Part shown: positions 1-9,646 of the stretch, one piece after another | Numbering within the stretch: position 1 is the first letter of the stretch | Layout: every line of letters begins with the position of its first letter | Assembly (NCBI RefSeq): GCF_030295995.1 | Contig: NZ_AP027365.1 | Location: 1,612,001-1,676,000, forward strand | Reading direction: 5' to 3' | DNA: 64,000 nucleotides | Source: Thalassotalea hakodatensis | GTDB lineage: Bacteria > Pseudomonadota > Gammaproteobacteria > Enterobacterales > Alteromonadaceae | Notes under the pieces: generated by a model | What the model was told of the DNA's origin: nothing | The model's database searches: none | What the model saw: only the letters and a program-made list of their open reading frames with translations | Program-made: the position numbers and the translations under genes

Positions 1-1
1 A

Positions 2-871
2 GGCATTAGTGCCCCCAATATGCTTATTAATTGTCACCCCATCGTTGATGAGTTACGACTGATAAAAACTGATGCAGAACTTGAAGTTATGCGTAAAGTT
101 AATGAAATCAGTGGTCGTGCGCATCAACGTGCCATGGAAAAAACTCAGGTAGGTATGTTTGAATACCAAATAGAAGCTGAACTATTACATGAGTTTGCCC
201 GTCATGGTGCTAGAGAAGCAGCCTATAATTCAATTGTTGCTGGTGGTAATAACGCAAATATTTTGCACTACACCAATAACAGCGATGTGTTAACTAACGG
301 CGATTTGTTATTAATTGATGCTGGTGGTGAATTAGCTGGTTATGCTGCAGATATTACGCGCACCTTTCCTGTTAATGGAAAGTTCACCCCTGAACAGAAA
401 GCACTGTATCAACTGGTGCTTGATGCACAAATTGCGGCAATTAATGCCATTAAACCAGGTGCTGATTTTGGCCAGTTAAATGATATATGTCAGCAAATTC
501 TCACTGAAGGCTTGCTCAATTTAGGCATACTGGAAGGTGACATAACCCAATTAATTACAGATAAAGCCTGTAAACAATATTTTATTCATGGATTAGGGCA
601 CTGGCTAGGTTTAGATGTGCACGATGTGGGTGATTATCACATGAAAGACAAACGTCAAACACGGGCCTTTCAGCCTGGTATGGTGATGACGATTGAACCT
701 GGTCTGTATATTCCTGCTGATGATGAAAACGTTGAAGCAAAGTGGCGTGGTATAGGTATACGTATCGAAGACAATATTGTGGTGACGGATCAAGGTCATG
801 AAAATTTAACTGAACATGTGCCAAAATTTGTTGATGACATTGAACGTATAATGCAAGACGCTAAACGTTAA
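2..871 (+). CDS. pepP: Xaa-Pro aminopeptidase (C-terminal catalytic part, 5' end outside window)
   Basis: Cytosolic metallopeptidase that removes an N-terminal residue preceding proline. The reading frame is open to the left edge, so the N-terminal domain lies upstream of the window; the first ATG at 20 is internal. The pita-bread catalytic fold is visible: counting from that ATG, the metal ligands are D100 (LLIDAGG), D111 (YAADITR), H194 (HGLGHWLG), E226 (TIEPG) and E250 (RIEDN). It is followed by ubiH after 45 bp, the same pepP-ubiH-ubiI order as in Escherichia coli, so it is probably the first of three cotranscribed genes. Family assignment is certain from the intact motif set. Confidence 0.95.
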   Translation, partial: GISAPNMLINCHPIVDELRLIKTDAELEVMRKVNEISGRAHQRAMEKTQVGMFEYQIEAELLHEFARHGAREAAYNSIVAGGNNANILHYTNNSDVLTNGDLLLIDAGGELAGYAADITRTFPVNGKFTPEQKALYQLVLDAQIAAINAIKPGADFGQLNDICQQILTEGLLNLGILEGDITQLITDKACKQYFIHGLGHWLGLDVHDVGDYHMKDKRQTRAFQPGMVMTIEPGLYIPADDENVEAKWRGIGIRIEDNIVVTDQGHENLTEHVPKFVDDIERIMQDAKR

Positions 872-916
872 GCAAAAACACAATATTCAGCAAGCAAACT
901 CGTAACGGAAATATGC

Positions 917-2146
917 GTGGTAAATAAGAAGCAACAAGTTGATGTGATAATTATAGGCGGTGGTCTTTCTGGCTGTTTGTCTGCGTTAGCATTGTCAACG
1001 CTAACAACATCGTCAGGAACACCACTTACGATTGCTATTGTTGAAGCAAGTGATATACACGCGAATTCAAACCAAGAAACGTCGGCGTTACATTTTGATT
1101 CTCGAGTACTGGCTTTATCGCACGGCAGCGCTAATTATTTAAAAACCTTGAATGTCTGGCAAGCAATACATTCGAAGGCTGCAGCTATAAATACCATCCA
1201 TATTTCTGATCAAGGCAATTATGGAAAAGCGCGTATGTATGCGCACGAACACCACGTTAACGCACTAGGTTATGTAATTGAAATGGCAACATTGGGTGAT
1301 GCGTTAGTTCAAGCGTTACAAAAAGCACCGAATGTTTCGTGGTTTGCACCTAATCAAGTCGCTAATATTGATTGGCATTCAACACACGTAGATATTCAAC
1401 TAGATGATCAGCAATTATTGCAGGCTGCATTAATATTAGGCTGTGATGGTGGTCAATCAAAATGCCGACAGTTTGCTAACATTGATGTTGTCACTAAAAG
1501 TTATCAGCAAACAGCTATTATCGCGAATGTTCGGTTTGAAAAACCACATCAGCATATTGCCTATGAACGATTTACTGAACATGGACCTTTAGCAATTCTC
1601 CCTTTGACTGACCAAGATAATAGCGGTCAAAAATGTTCACTTGTTTGGACCACAACACCCGAGCATGCAGATTATTTATCGCAATTACCAAATGAAGGTT
1701 TTGCTGAGCAATTAAACCAAACGTTTGGTTATTGGTTAGGAGTCGTTGAAAAAGTAGGAAAGCGCGCCAGCTACCCACTTGATTTAGTCAAAGCGAATGA
1801 GCAAGTGTTTCACCGTATGGTGTTAATAGGTAATGCGTCACACACTATTCATCCTATCGCAGGCCAAGGGTTTAATTTAGGTTTACGTGATGTTAGTGAA
1901 TTGGCCGCTGTAATGGCTAAGCAATTATCGAAAAATGAAGATATCGCTTCTTTTGCTCAATTAAGTCGTTATGCGGCAACACGTGCAAAAGATCATCAGC
2001 AAATTATCGGTTTAACAGACTCGTTGGTGGCACTTTTTTCCAATAAACACACACCACTTATCGTTGGGCGCAATGTTGGTCTTAAAGTATTAAATTATTG
2101 TCAAAGCTTAAAAAGTAGCTTTGTTAACAAAACAATGGGCTATTAG
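917..2146 (+). CDS. ubiH: 2-octaprenyl-6-methoxyphenol hydroxylase
   Basis: FAD-dependent monooxygenase of ubiquinone biosynthesis, acting on the membrane-bound polyprenyl phenol. The 409-residue product begins with the dinucleotide-binding GGGLSG motif and has the second FAD motif near residue 300 (GNASHTIHPIAGQGFNLGLRD). GNAS in place of GDAA at that spot is typical of UbiH rather than UbiI/UbiF. The start is a GTG at 917; the ATG four bases earlier is closed by a stop after four codons. It lies between pepP and ubiI on the same strand, the conserved gammaproteobacterial order. Confidence 0.93.
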   Translation: MVNKKQQVDVIIIGGGLSGCLSALALSTLTTSSGTPLTIAIVEASDIHANSNQETSALHFDSRVLALSHGSANYLKTLNVWQAIHSKAAAINTIHISDQGNYGKARMYAHEHHVNALGYVIEMATLGDALVQALQKAPNVSWFAPNQVANIDWHSTHVDIQLDDQQLLQAALILGCDGGQSKCRQFANIDVVTKSYQQTAIIANVRFEKPHQHIAYERFTEHGPLAILPLTDQDNSGQKCSLVWTTTPEHADYLSQLPNEGFAEQLNQTFGYWLGVVEKVGKRASYPLDLVKANEQVFHRMVLIGNASHTIHPIAGQGFNLGLRDVSELAAVMAKQLSKNEDIASFAQLSRYAATRAKDHQQIIGLTDSLVALFSNKHTPLIVGRNVGLKVLNYCQSLKSSFVNKTMGY

Positions 2147-2205
2147 CTATCACACTGATAGACAATGAGTAATGGTTAACGGTTAATCATTCAAAGGTTG
2201 ATAAA

Positions 2206-3423
2206 ATGATGCAAAAATTTGATGTGTTAATTGTTGGTGGCGGTATGGTCGGGTTATCGACCGCACTTGCAATACGCCATTTAACTGAATGCACCGTCGC
2301 GATTGTTGATACGCAAAGCATACCCAATATCACCGAGCAACCTGACATTCGAGTAAGTGCAATAAATGCAGCAAGTAAACAGTTATTCGAACATTTAGGT
2401 GTGTGGCAACAAATTACTGCGTGTAGACATCAACCTTATCAAGCGATGCATATTTGGGATAGTGGTGGTATTGGTCAGCTTGATTTTACCTTACAAGATA
2501 TTGGTGCTCGAGATCATAACGGGCAATTAGGCTGGATCATTGAAAACAATATTGTACGCGCTGCATTATGGCAAAAAGCCCAGCAAGACAGTGGCATTGC
2601 CTTTTTTACCGAAGAAAAACTTACCCATATTACGCAAGGTGAAAGTGAAGTGTTTGCTTCGTTTGCTAGCAAACCACCGATTATGGCTAATTTAGTTGTT
2701 GGCGCAGATGGTGCGAATTCTTGGGTGAGAGCACAAGCCAACATCCCTTTGACGTTTCGAGATTACGACCACCATGCCATAGTCGCTACTGTTGCATGTG
2801 AGCAAGGTCATCAAAATACGGCATGGCAAGTTTTTTTACCGACGGGCCCGCTCGCGTTTTTACCTCTTAACAGTAGCAGTAATAACCTTTGCTCTATTGT
2901 ATGGTCAACCAGCCCAGAAGAAGCTAACCGGTTGCTACAATTAGATGAGCTTGCGTTTAATCAAGCGCTTACTGCCGCAAGTGACGGTAAATTAGGACTT
3001 GTTTCTTTGCAAAGTGAACGCCAAGCATTTCCGTTACGTATGCGGTATGCGCAACAATTTGTCAGTGAACGCTTTGTGCTAGTAGGGGATGCTGCTCATA
3101 CAATACATCCACTCGCTGGCCAAGGGGTGAACTTAGGCTTGAAAGATGCCGCAGTATTAGCACAGTTGTTGGCTGAAAGTTCAACATCTGTTTATTCGAC
3201 TAAGTTACTCAACCAGTATCAGCGCTGGCGAAAAGCTGACGCAATAGAGATGATCGCCGCTATGGAAGGTATTAAACAAGCATTTACGCCACAACAGGCC
3301 CCCATAGCTTTTGCTCGCGGTGTAGGCCTTTCTATGCTAAATAAGCTTAAACCGATGAAAGCTCCCATGATTAAACAAGCGCTTGGTATTAATGGACATT
3401 TACCTGCGTTATTAAAGCATTAG
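2206..3423 (+). CDS. ubiI: 2-octaprenylphenol hydroxylase (UbiI/VisC type)
   Basis: Second FAD-dependent aromatic hydroxylase of the ubiquinone pathway, 405 residues, paralogous to the preceding gene. The N-terminal FAD motif is VGGGMVGLSTAL and the C-terminal one is GDAAHTIHPLAGQGVNLGLKD. Position directly after ubiH and shortly before gcvTHP matches ubiI (visC) of E. coli. UbiF-type proteins are close relatives, so ring-position specificity (C5 expected) rests on synteny. It ends 10 bp before the convergent 3434-3961 gene. Confidence 0.9.
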   Translation: MMQKFDVLIVGGGMVGLSTALAIRHLTECTVAIVDTQSIPNITEQPDIRVSAINAASKQLFEHLGVWQQITACRHQPYQAMHIWDSGGIGQLDFTLQDIGARDHNGQLGWIIENNIVRAALWQKAQQDSGIAFFTEEKLTHITQGESEVFASFASKPPIMANLVVGADGANSWVRAQANIPLTFRDYDHHAIVATVACEQGHQNTAWQVFLPTGPLAFLPLNSSSNNLCSIVWSTSPEEANRLLQLDELAFNQALTAASDGKLGLVSLQSERQAFPLRMRYAQQFVSERFVLVGDAAHTIHPLAGQGVNLGLKDAAVLAQLLAESSTSVYSTKLLNQYQRWRKADAIEMIAAMEGIKQAFTPQQAPIAFARGVGLSMLNKLKPMKAPMIKQALGINGHLPALLKH

Positions 3424-3433
3424 GAACTTAGCG

Positions 3434-3961
3434 TTAACGGGCATTTACGGTATTAACTAAAAAGGAAGAAGAGCTTTGTTTGATGACACTGCGAATGAAC
3501 TCGGGCAAATAATCACTTTGTCTAATGTATTCGTCAATATCGAATATTTCGTCATTGGCTTGCTTGGTAAACTGTATCTCGCTGGCATTTACGATATTTT
3601 CAATAATATGTTCAGGTATGGCTAATCGTGTTGCTAGCATGATCAAATTAGTTGCTCTATTTGCGTGAATATCTCTTAGAAAAAAAATATCGTAAGTCAC
3701 GCCAGTGTCATTTACTCTGGCACTATTAATTAAATATTCAGCAGCCGAAATCGCCACAAAAGTAAACTTTGTGCGTTTATCGATATTCTCATTTAGTTGA
3801 ATAACCACCTTTTGTTCTTTATTTACGCTGATTCTACATAGATCGGTTAATTCACTAGAAATTTGTAGGGTTAATTGTAGCGAACGACATATTTGTTTTA
3901 AATCAACGGTATCGCCTTTTGTTGCATCTGTGATTAGTTGTTGTGGATTATATCGACTCAA
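3434..3961 (-). CDS. ImmA/IrrE-like protein lacking the zinc-protease motif
   Basis: 175-residue cytosolic protein beginning with TTG at 3961 (AAAGAG lies about 8 bases upstream). The layout resembles the ImmA/IrrE (DUF955) metallopeptidases: a strand ending in VIQLNEN, then RTKFTF where the family has R-RFTLAHELGH, then HANRATNLIMLATRLAIPEHII where the family has E-EAN-FAAELLMP, then a C-terminal stretch DIDEYIRQSDYLPEFIRSVIK like the family's helix that reads a partner. The catalytic HExxH is absent (VAISAAEY stands there), so a protease activity is unlikely. It sits between ubiI and gcvT and is convergent with ubiI. The family link is my inference from pattern; a lineage-specific unknown protein is the alternative. 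Confidence 0.5.
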   Translation of the reverse strand: MSRYNPQQLITDATKGDTVDLKQICRSLQLTLQISSELTDLCRISVNKEQKVVIQLNENIDKRTKFTFVAISAAEYLINSARVNDTGVTYDIFFLRDIHANRATNLIMLATRLAIPEHIIENIVNASEIQFTKQANDEIFDIDEYIRQSDYLPEFIRSVIKQSSSSFLVNTVNAR

Positions 3962-4174
3962 TTTTTACTCTTTATTTCATACAGTTGTTGCTAGAATTTA
4001 TCATAGCAGATGAATAGAATTTTGTTTGATAAGAATACGGATGAATTTAAATCAGAACAATCCTGTTTTTATCGCTATGTTCAGAATTTAATTTTCAGCA
4101 ATCCGTAAAATAAAAATTTAATGTTGATTATGTTGATAAAGTGGTTTTTTATTTGATTTGGCTTCCTTTATTTG

Positions 4175-4203
4175 TTGAATACCTGCTAACCGATCGCTAT
4201 AAT
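4175..4203 (+). promoter_or_regulatory. Sigma70-type promoter of gcvTHP
   Basis: A perfect -10 hexamer TATAAT (4198-4203) lies 17 bp after TTGAAT (4175-4180, four of six consensus positions). It is 80 bp upstream of the gcvT start in the 322-bp gap 3962-4283. I see no glycine riboswitch in this gap. Control by the LysR protein GcvA (encoded at 17992) is expected from the family, but no defined GcvA site was recognised. Confidence 0.7.
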
Positions 4204-4283
4204 TGCGCGCAAATTTTGATAAAACACCTATGCTATTTTTTAAGCATAATGGTTATACAGCAAGCAACAATTGGAAGAAAAAC

Positions 4284-5375
4284 ATGACCAATAAAACGGT
4301 ATTACATGCTAAGCACCTCGAAGCGGGCGCAAAAATGGTTGATTTTCACGGTTGGGAAATGCCAATCAACTATGGTTCTCAAATTGAAGAACACCACGCA
4401 GTACGAAAAGACGCGGGTATGTTTGATGTGTCTCACATGACAATTGTTGATATTCAAGGTGCTGATGCAAAAGCTTACTTACAGCGTTTAGTCATAAACG
4501 ATGTTGCTAAACTTGAAGTGGCGGGTAAAGCGCTTTATACCGGCATGTGTAACGATGAAGGTGGCGTAATTGATGATTTGATCATATATCACTTTTCTAC
4601 AACAGATTACCGTTTAGTGGTGAATTCAGCGACACGCGAAAAAGATTTAGCGTGGATGACAAAACAAGCACATGGTTTTGATATTACGATTACTGAGCGC
4701 CCTGAATACGGCATGATAGCGGTTCAAGGCCCTGAAGCAAAAGCTAAAGTAGCGTCAATTTTATCTGCTGAGCAAAACCAAGCGATTGAAGGGATGAAGC
4801 CTTTCTTTGGTGTTCAGGCGGGTGATTTATTCATTGCGACGACAGGTTACACCGGTGAAAGCGGTTACGAAATTGTTGTACCAGAAGCAGCAACGGCTGA
4901 CTTATGGCAACAACTTGTTGACGCTGGCGTAGCACCTTGTGGTTTAGGCGCACGCGATACATTGCGTTTAGAAGCTGGCATGAACCTTTATGGTTTAGAT
5001 ATGGACGAAACAGTTTCGCCACTCGCAGCAAACATGGCATGGACAATTTCATGGGAACCATCAGAGCGAAACTTTATTGGTCGCGATGTTATAGCAGCAC
5101 AACGTGAAGCTGGCGATCAACCAAAATTAGTTGGTTTAGTGATGACAGAAAAAGGCGTGTTACGTACAGGCCTTAAAGTCGTTACCGACGCTGGTGAAGG
5201 TGTGATTACTTCTGGTACATTTTCTCCAACATTACAACATTCTATTGCCATGGCGCGCGTTCCTCGTAGCGTAAAAGTTGGTGATGTTGTTGAAGTAGAG
5301 ATGCGCAAAAAGTTAGTGAGCGTAAAAGTGGTTAAACCAAGTTTTGTTCGTAATGGCAAAAGCCAATTAGACTAA
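4284..5375 (+). CDS. gcvT: Glycine cleavage system T protein (aminomethyltransferase)
   Basis: Transfers the methylene group from the aminomethyl-lipoyl arm of GcvH to tetrahydrofolate and releases ammonia. The frame is open from a TTG at 4203, but the family starts at [16 protein letters not shown], and the ATG at 4284 has a GGAAG ribosome site 7 bases before it. This gives 363 residues against 364 in E. coli. Family motifs [13 protein letters not shown] near the start and [18 protein letters not shown] in the middle are present. It is the first gene of gcvT-gcvH-gcvP. Confidence 0.97.
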   Translation: MTNKTVLHAKHLEAGAKMVDFHGWEMPINYGSQIEEHHAVRKDAGMFDVSHMTIVDIQGADAKAYLQRLVINDVAKLEVAGKALYTGMCNDEGGVIDDLIIYHFSTTDYRLVVNSATREKDLAWMTKQAHGFDITITERPEYGMIAVQGPEAKAKVASILSAEQNQAIEGMKPFFGVQAGDLFIATTGYTGESGYEIVVPEAATADLWQQLVDAGVAPCGLGARDTLRLEAGMNLYGLDMDETVSPLAANMAWTISWEPSERNFIGRDVIAAQREAGDQPKLVGLVMTEKGVLRTGLKVVTDAGEGVITSGTFSPTLQHSIAMARVPRSVKVGDVVEVEMRKKLVSVKVVKPSFVRNGKSQLD

Positions 5376-5384
5376 ATTTTCATG

Positions 5385-5414
5385 CTACTCTATAGTCTTA
5401 AATAGACTGAGTAG
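5385..5414 (+). promoter_or_regulatory. Hairpin between gcvT and gcvH
   Basis: Outer stem CTACTC (5385-5390) with GAGTAG (5409-5414) and inner stem AGTCT (5394-5398) with AGACT (5404-5408), separated by a three-base bulge. No U-run follows, so it is not an intrinsic terminator. It could mark mRNA processing or stabilise the gcvH message, whose product is needed in excess; that role is inference. Confidence 0.4.
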
Positions 5415-5459
5415 TCGAACAGATATATAACAATTACAGACATATTAGGAACTAAAAAA

Positions 5460-5849
5460 ATGAGCAACATTCCTTCAGAATTAAAATATGCAACGTCGCA
5501 TGAATGGGTACGTAATGAAGGTGACGGTACTGTTACTATTGGTATTACTGAGCATGCGCAAGAATTACTTGGCGACATGGTATTTGTTGAATTGCCAGAA
5601 GTAGGCGAAAGCGTTAGCACTGGTGATGATGTTGCGGTAGCAGAATCAGTAAAAGCTGCATCAGATATTTATGCGCCCGTGTCAGGTGAAGTGATCGCGG
5701 TAAACGAAGAGTTAGAAGATTCTCCTGAGCTTGTGAACTCTGACGCGTTTGGTGACGGTTGGATGTTTAAAATTAAACTTGATGATACAAGTGAACTAGA
5801 AAACCTTCTTGATGCAGAAGGTTATGAAAATTCAATCGACGAAGATTAA
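5460..5849 (+). CDS. gcvH: Glycine cleavage system H protein
   Basis: Small lipoyl carrier that shuttles the aminomethyl group between GcvP, GcvT and lipoamide dehydrogenase. It is 129 residues, exactly the E. coli length. The lipoylation site is K65 in [14 protein letters not shown] at 5460 is preceded by AGGA at 5446-5449. It lies 84 bp after gcvT and 201 bp before gcvP, an unusually long intercistronic gap that contains a terminator-like hairpin. Confidence 0.97.
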   Translation: MSNIPSELKYATSHEWVRNEGDGTVTIGITEHAQELLGDMVFVELPEVGESVSTGDDVAVAESVKAASDIYAPVSGEVIAVNEELEDSPELVNSDAFGDGWMFKIKLDDTSELENLLDAEGYENSIDED

Positions 5850-5976
5850 TTTAGTAGCGGCAATCCTATCTAAGCGATTTCGTTTAAATATAGGTTGTGT
5901 TAACTAAATGCTTGTTGTTGCAAAAAGCAATAACAGTCTTTTCGCTATTTTAATGGTTTAAAATAGACAACAGATG

Positions 5977-6020
5977 AAGCCTCTCACTGACAATAAGTTT
6001 GGGGCTTTCTTTATTTTTTA
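5977..6020 (+). terminator. Terminator- or attenuator-like hairpin between gcvH and gcvP
   Basis: AAGCCTC (5977-5983) pairs with GGGGCTT (6001-6007) with one G-U pair and a 17-base loop. It is followed by a T-rich run (TCTTTATTTTTTAC). It ends only about 30 bases before the gcvP start. Partial termination would set gcvTH above gcvP. The stem is short and the loop large, so strength is doubtful. Confidence 0.45.
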
Positions 6021-6050
6021 CTTACTTTTCTTATTTAGGTAAGCCGTTTT

Positions 6051-8954
6051 ATGACTACTCAATCTCAAAACAACATTACGTTGAACGAACTAGAACAAAC
6101 GCAAGACTTTATTCGTCGCCATATTGGCCCAGACGAAGCACAAGCACAGGCGATGTTAAACGAAATTGGTGCAGAATCAGTTGATGCATTAATTGACGAA
6201 ATTGTTCCTAGCGATATTCGCTTAGCTGACTTACCAGCTATTGAAGAAAGTAAAACGGAAGTAAAAGCGCTTAGCGATTTAAAAACCGTTGCTAATAAAA
6301 ATAAAGTGAACAAAACCTATATCGGTTTAGGGTATTACGGCACACTAACGCCAAACGTTATTTTACGTAATGTATTAGAAAACCCAGGCTGGTATACAGC
6401 TTACACACCTTATCAACCTGAAATTGCCCAAGGTCGTTTAGAGTCATTATTAAACTACCAACAAATGTGTTTAGACCTTACCGGGTTAGATCTGGCGTCA
6501 GCGTCATTACTTGACGAAGGTACTGCTGCCGCTGAAGCTATGGCATTGGCTAAACGTGTATCGAAAAACAAAAAGTCAAACCTATTTTTTGTTGCAGAAG
6601 AAGTTTATCCACAAACAATTGACGTTGTTAAACAACGAGCAGAAATGTTTGGTTTCGACATTATCGTGGCGCCAGCAGACAGCGTAAGTGAACACGATGT
6701 ATTTGGCGCGCTTTTACAATACCCAAGTGCAACGGGCGAAGTACGTGATATTTCAACCCTTATTGACAGCGTTCACGAGAAAAAAGGTATTGTAGCCGTT
6801 GCGGCTGACATTATGAGCTTAGTGCTACTTAAAGCGCCAGGTGAATTGGGTGCTGACGTGGTTATTGGTTCAAGCCAACGTTTTGGTGTGCCAATGGGTT
6901 ACGGTGGCCCTCATGCAGCATTTTTCACCACCAGTGAAAAATACAAGCGTTCTATGCCTGGTCGTATTATTGGTGTTTCAAAAGATACGCGTGGCAACAA
7001 CGCACTTCGTATGGCAATGCAAACACGTGAACAACATATTCGTCGTGAAAAAGCCAATTCAAACATTTGTACCGCACAGGTGCTACTTGCCAACATGGCC
7101 GCTTTTTATGCGGTATATCATGGCCCTAAAGGTTTAAAAACCATTGCTAGCCGTATTCATCGTTTTGCTGATATTTTAAATGTAGGTACTACTAGTAAAG
7201 GTTTGCAAGCTGTTCATGCGAATTACTTCGATACGTTAACATTTAACCTTGATAATAAAGAAGATGTTGTAGCGCGTGCGCTAGCAGCTGATCTTAACTT
7301 ACGCACAGATGTTGCTGGACAAGTCAGTGTTTCACTTGATGAAACAACAACGCGTGAAGACATTTCTACCTTATTTGATGTGCTACTTGGCGAAGGTCAC
7401 GGCTTAGATGTAGCTGCATTAGACGCACAAGTGTTAAGTACTGGTCATCAATCAATTCCTGCTGAACTAGTGCGCGAGTCAGACATTTTAACGCACCCTG
7501 TTTTTAACTCGCACCATAGTGAAACTGAAATGCTTCGCTATATTAAAAAACTAGAAAATAAAGATTTAGCGCTTAATCATTCAATGATTTCATTAGGTTC
7601 TTGTACCATGAAATTAAACGCAACAGCGCAAATGATACCTGTTTCATGGCCTGAATTTGCCAACATGCATCCGTTTGCACCCGTAGATCAAGCGCAAGGC
7701 TATGCTGAAATGATCAACGAACTAGGCGACTGGTTAGTTGAATTAACAGGTTACGATAACATTTCAATGCAACCAAACTCTGGCGCACAAGGTGAATATG
7801 CAGGTCTTATTGCTATTCATAAATACCATGAAAGTCGTGGTGATGCGCACAGAAACATTTGTTTAATTCCATCTTCTGCACACGGCACTAACCCAGCGTC
7901 AGCGCAAATGGTTGGTATGAAGGTTGTTGTTGTAGATTGCGATAAAAACGGTAATGTTGACATGGCTAACTTAAAAGCCAAAGCAACAGAAATGCGTGAC
8001 AATCTATCATGTATCATGATCACATACCCATCAACCCATGGTGTATATGAAACCACGATACGTGAAATTTGTAATATCGTGCATGACAACGGCGGCCAAG
8101 TTTATTTAGATGGCGCAAACATGAATGCACAAGTTGGCTTAACTTCGCCAGGCTTTATTGGCGCTGATGTTTCGCACTTAAATTTACATAAAACGTTTGC
8201 CATTCCTCACGGTGGCGGTGGCCCAGGTATGGGACCCATAGGTGTTAAATCACACCTTGCTCCGTTCTTACCTGATCACGCACTTATTACCGTAAATGAA
8301 ACCACAAAAGGTAATGGCGCGGTTTCGGCAGCACCATTTGGTAGTGCCGGTATTTTATGTATTTCTTACCTATACATTGCTTTACTGGGTAAAAAAGGTG
8401 TGACAGATTCAACAAAATTTGCCATTACCAATGCTAACTACTTAGCGAAGAAATTAAGCGAGCATTACTCGATACTTTATACTGGCGCAAACGGCCGCGT
8501 TGCTCATGAATGTATTGTTGATTTACGCCCATTAAAAGATTCGTCAGGTATTACTGAAATGGATGTAGCTAAACGTCTACAAGATTATGGCTTCCATTCA
8601 CCAACGATGTCGTTTCCAGTGGCAGGCACACTAATGATCGAGCCAACTGAATCAGAAGCAAAACCTGAGTTAGACCGCTTTATTGAAGCCATGGTATGCA
8701 TTCGAGATGAAATACGCAAAGTAGAACAAGGCGAGTGGACACTAGAAAACAACCCACTTCATAATGCACCACATACGCTAGCAGACATTACTGACGCTTC
8801 ATGGGATAGAGCTTATACAACCGCAGAAGCGGTATTCCCAGTACCTGCGGCAGCTGCCAATAAATTCTGGCCAACGGTAAATCGTATTGATGATGTGTAC
8901 GGCGACAGAAACTTAATTTGTTCATGCCCGAGCGTTGATACGTATAAAGACTAA
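6051..8954 (+). CDS. gcvP: Glycine dehydrogenase (decarboxylating), P protein
   Basis: PLP enzyme that decarboxylates glycine and loads the aminomethyl group on GcvH. The 967-residue product is of the single-chain homodimer type, like the 957-residue E. coli protein. The PLP lysine is in [17 protein letters not shown] near residue 713. The N-terminal half shows the matching inactive-domain layout ([27 protein letters not shown]). The start is ATG at 6051 with AGGTAAG upstream. Transcription ends at the strong hairpin at 9041-9065. Confidence 0.97.
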   Translation: MTTQSQNNITLNELEQTQDFIRRHIGPDEAQAQAMLNEIGAESVDALIDEIVPSDIRLADLPAIEESKTEVKALSDLKTVANKNKVNKTYIGLGYYGTLTPNVILRNVLENPGWYTAYTPYQPEIAQGRLESLLNYQQMCLDLTGLDLASASLLDEGTAAAEAMALAKRVSKNKKSNLFFVAEEVYPQTIDVVKQRAEMFGFDIIVAPADSVSEHDVFGALLQYPSATGEVRDISTLIDSVHEKKGIVAVAADIMSLVLLKAPGELGADVVIGSSQRFGVPMGYGGPHAAFFTTSEKYKRSMPGRIIGVSKDTRGNNALRMAMQTREQHIRREKANSNICTAQVLLANMAAFYAVYHGPKGLKTIASRIHRFADILNVGTTSKGLQAVHANYFDTLTFNLDNKEDVVARALAADLNLRTDVAGQVSVSLDETTTREDISTLFDVLLGEGHGLDVAALDAQVLSTGHQSIPAELVRESDILTHPVFNSHHSETEMLRYIKKLENKDLALNHSMISLGSCTMKLNATAQMIPVSWPEFANMHPFAPVDQAQGYAEMINELGDWLVELTGYDNISMQPNSGAQGEYAGLIAIHKYHESRGDAHRNICLIPSSAHGTNPASAQMVGMKVVVVDCDKNGNVDMANLKAKATEMRDNLSCIMITYPSTHGVYETTIREICNIVHDNGGQVYLDGANMNAQVGLTSPGFIGADVSHLNLHKTFAIPHGGGGPGMGPIGVKSHLAPFLPDHALITVNETTKGNGAVSAAPFGSAGILCISYLYIALLGKKGVTDSTKFAITNANYLAKKLSEHYSILYTGANGRVAHECIVDLRPLKDSSGITEMDVAKRLQDYGFHSPTMSFPVAGTLMIEPTESEAKPELDRFIEAMVCIRDEIRKVEQGEWTLENNPLHNAPHTLADITDASWDRAYTTAEAVFPVPAAAANKFWPTVNRIDDVYGDRNLICSCPSVDTYKD

Positions 8955-9040
8955 ATAATAGTGTTGTCAGTTTCGAATTAAGTTTGAAACAACAAAAGCA
9001 AGTTTGAAACTTTAATAAAGTTTGAAAGTAAAAATAGTGA

Positions 9041-9069
9041 AAGGCGAGCCAATAGGCTCGCCTTTTATT
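9041..9069 (+). terminator. Rho-independent terminator after gcvP
   Basis: AAGGCGAGCC (9041-9050), loop AATA, GGCTCGCCTT (9055-9064), then T-rich TTATTT. The stem is perfect and G/C-rich. The reverse reading also ends in T-rich sequence, so it may serve the convergent gene fragment ending at 9069. Confidence 0.9.
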
Positions 9070-9314
9070 TATAAATTTGGTCTCTCAAAAAGGTCGTCAA
9101 TTTCATCTAGAGAGTGATGAGAATCCTTTTCACTATCACTGCTAAAGTCATGTTCTGTCCCTGAGTACCTATCTACCATACTGGTGTATATATCATCTAA
9201 ATCAACACAGCCTAACAATTGCTCACTTAATTCTTCTAATTCAAGATTATATTCTGACAATACTGATTTGATATGCTTGTTGACTTCATCCTTTATGGAC
9301 TCGAAGCTGTCCAC
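9069..9314 (-). pseudogene. Gene remnant cut by the IS3 element (C-terminal part)
   Basis: An acidic 81-residue frame with no recognised domain. Its only start codon (GTG at 9312-9314) lies within the inverted repeat of the neighbouring IS, so the original N-terminus has been replaced. A separate open frame on the same strand beyond the IS (10500-10664) could be the other side of the same gene, but the frames do not join cleanly. Its stop lies in the T-tract of the gcvP terminator. It could be expressed from the IS end; function unknown. Confidence 0.45.
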
Positions 9315-9376
9315 TTCCCTTAAACTGAGACAGACATAATTAGAGTTTTCTGTAATGATTAATGCAGGAGACGACT

Positions 9377-9646
9377 ATGAAAAAATCACGCTATACAGAA
9401 TCTCAGATCATCGCAGTATTAAAAGAAGTTGATGCTGGTAGAAAAGTCGAAGAAGTGTGCCGTCAACACGGTATCAGTAGTGCAACCTATTACAACTGGA
9501 AGTCCAAATACGGTGGGATGGAAGCCTCTGACGTCAAACGGTTGAAGGAGCTGGAAGAAGAAAACGCCAAGCTTAAAAAGATGTTTGCGGATGTCAGTCT
9601 AGAAAATCATGCGATTAAGGAGCTTTTCGCAAAAAAGGGCTGGTGA
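9377..9646 (+). CDS. IS3-family transposase OrfA
   Basis: Helix-turn-helix N-terminal part of the transposase that binds the IS ends. The product opens KKSRYTESQIIAVLKE with HTH core CRQHGISSATYYNWK, then a leucine-zipper-like segment (RLKELEEENAKLKKMF). I prefer ATG 9377 over ATG 9362 because the ribosome site CAGGAGA (9365-9371) is correctly spaced for it, giving 89 residues. Near the end the heptamer A AAA AAG (9631-9637) is in the orfA phase, the classic -1 slip site of this family. The terminal TGA overlaps a GTG of orfB. Confidence 0.9.
   Translation: MKKSRYTESQIIAVLKEVDAGRKVEEVCRQHGISSATYYNWKSKYGGMEASDVKRLKELEEENAKLKKMFADVSLENHAIKELFAKKGW

Noticed and set aside
3962-4283. Glycine riboswitch before gcvT
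   Set aside because: The leader is A/T-rich and shows none of the conserved glycine-aptamer cores; only a sigma70-type promoter is visible.
5999-6184. 61-codon frame at the gcvP start
   Set aside because: It overlaps the start of gcvP in another frame, with no family match.
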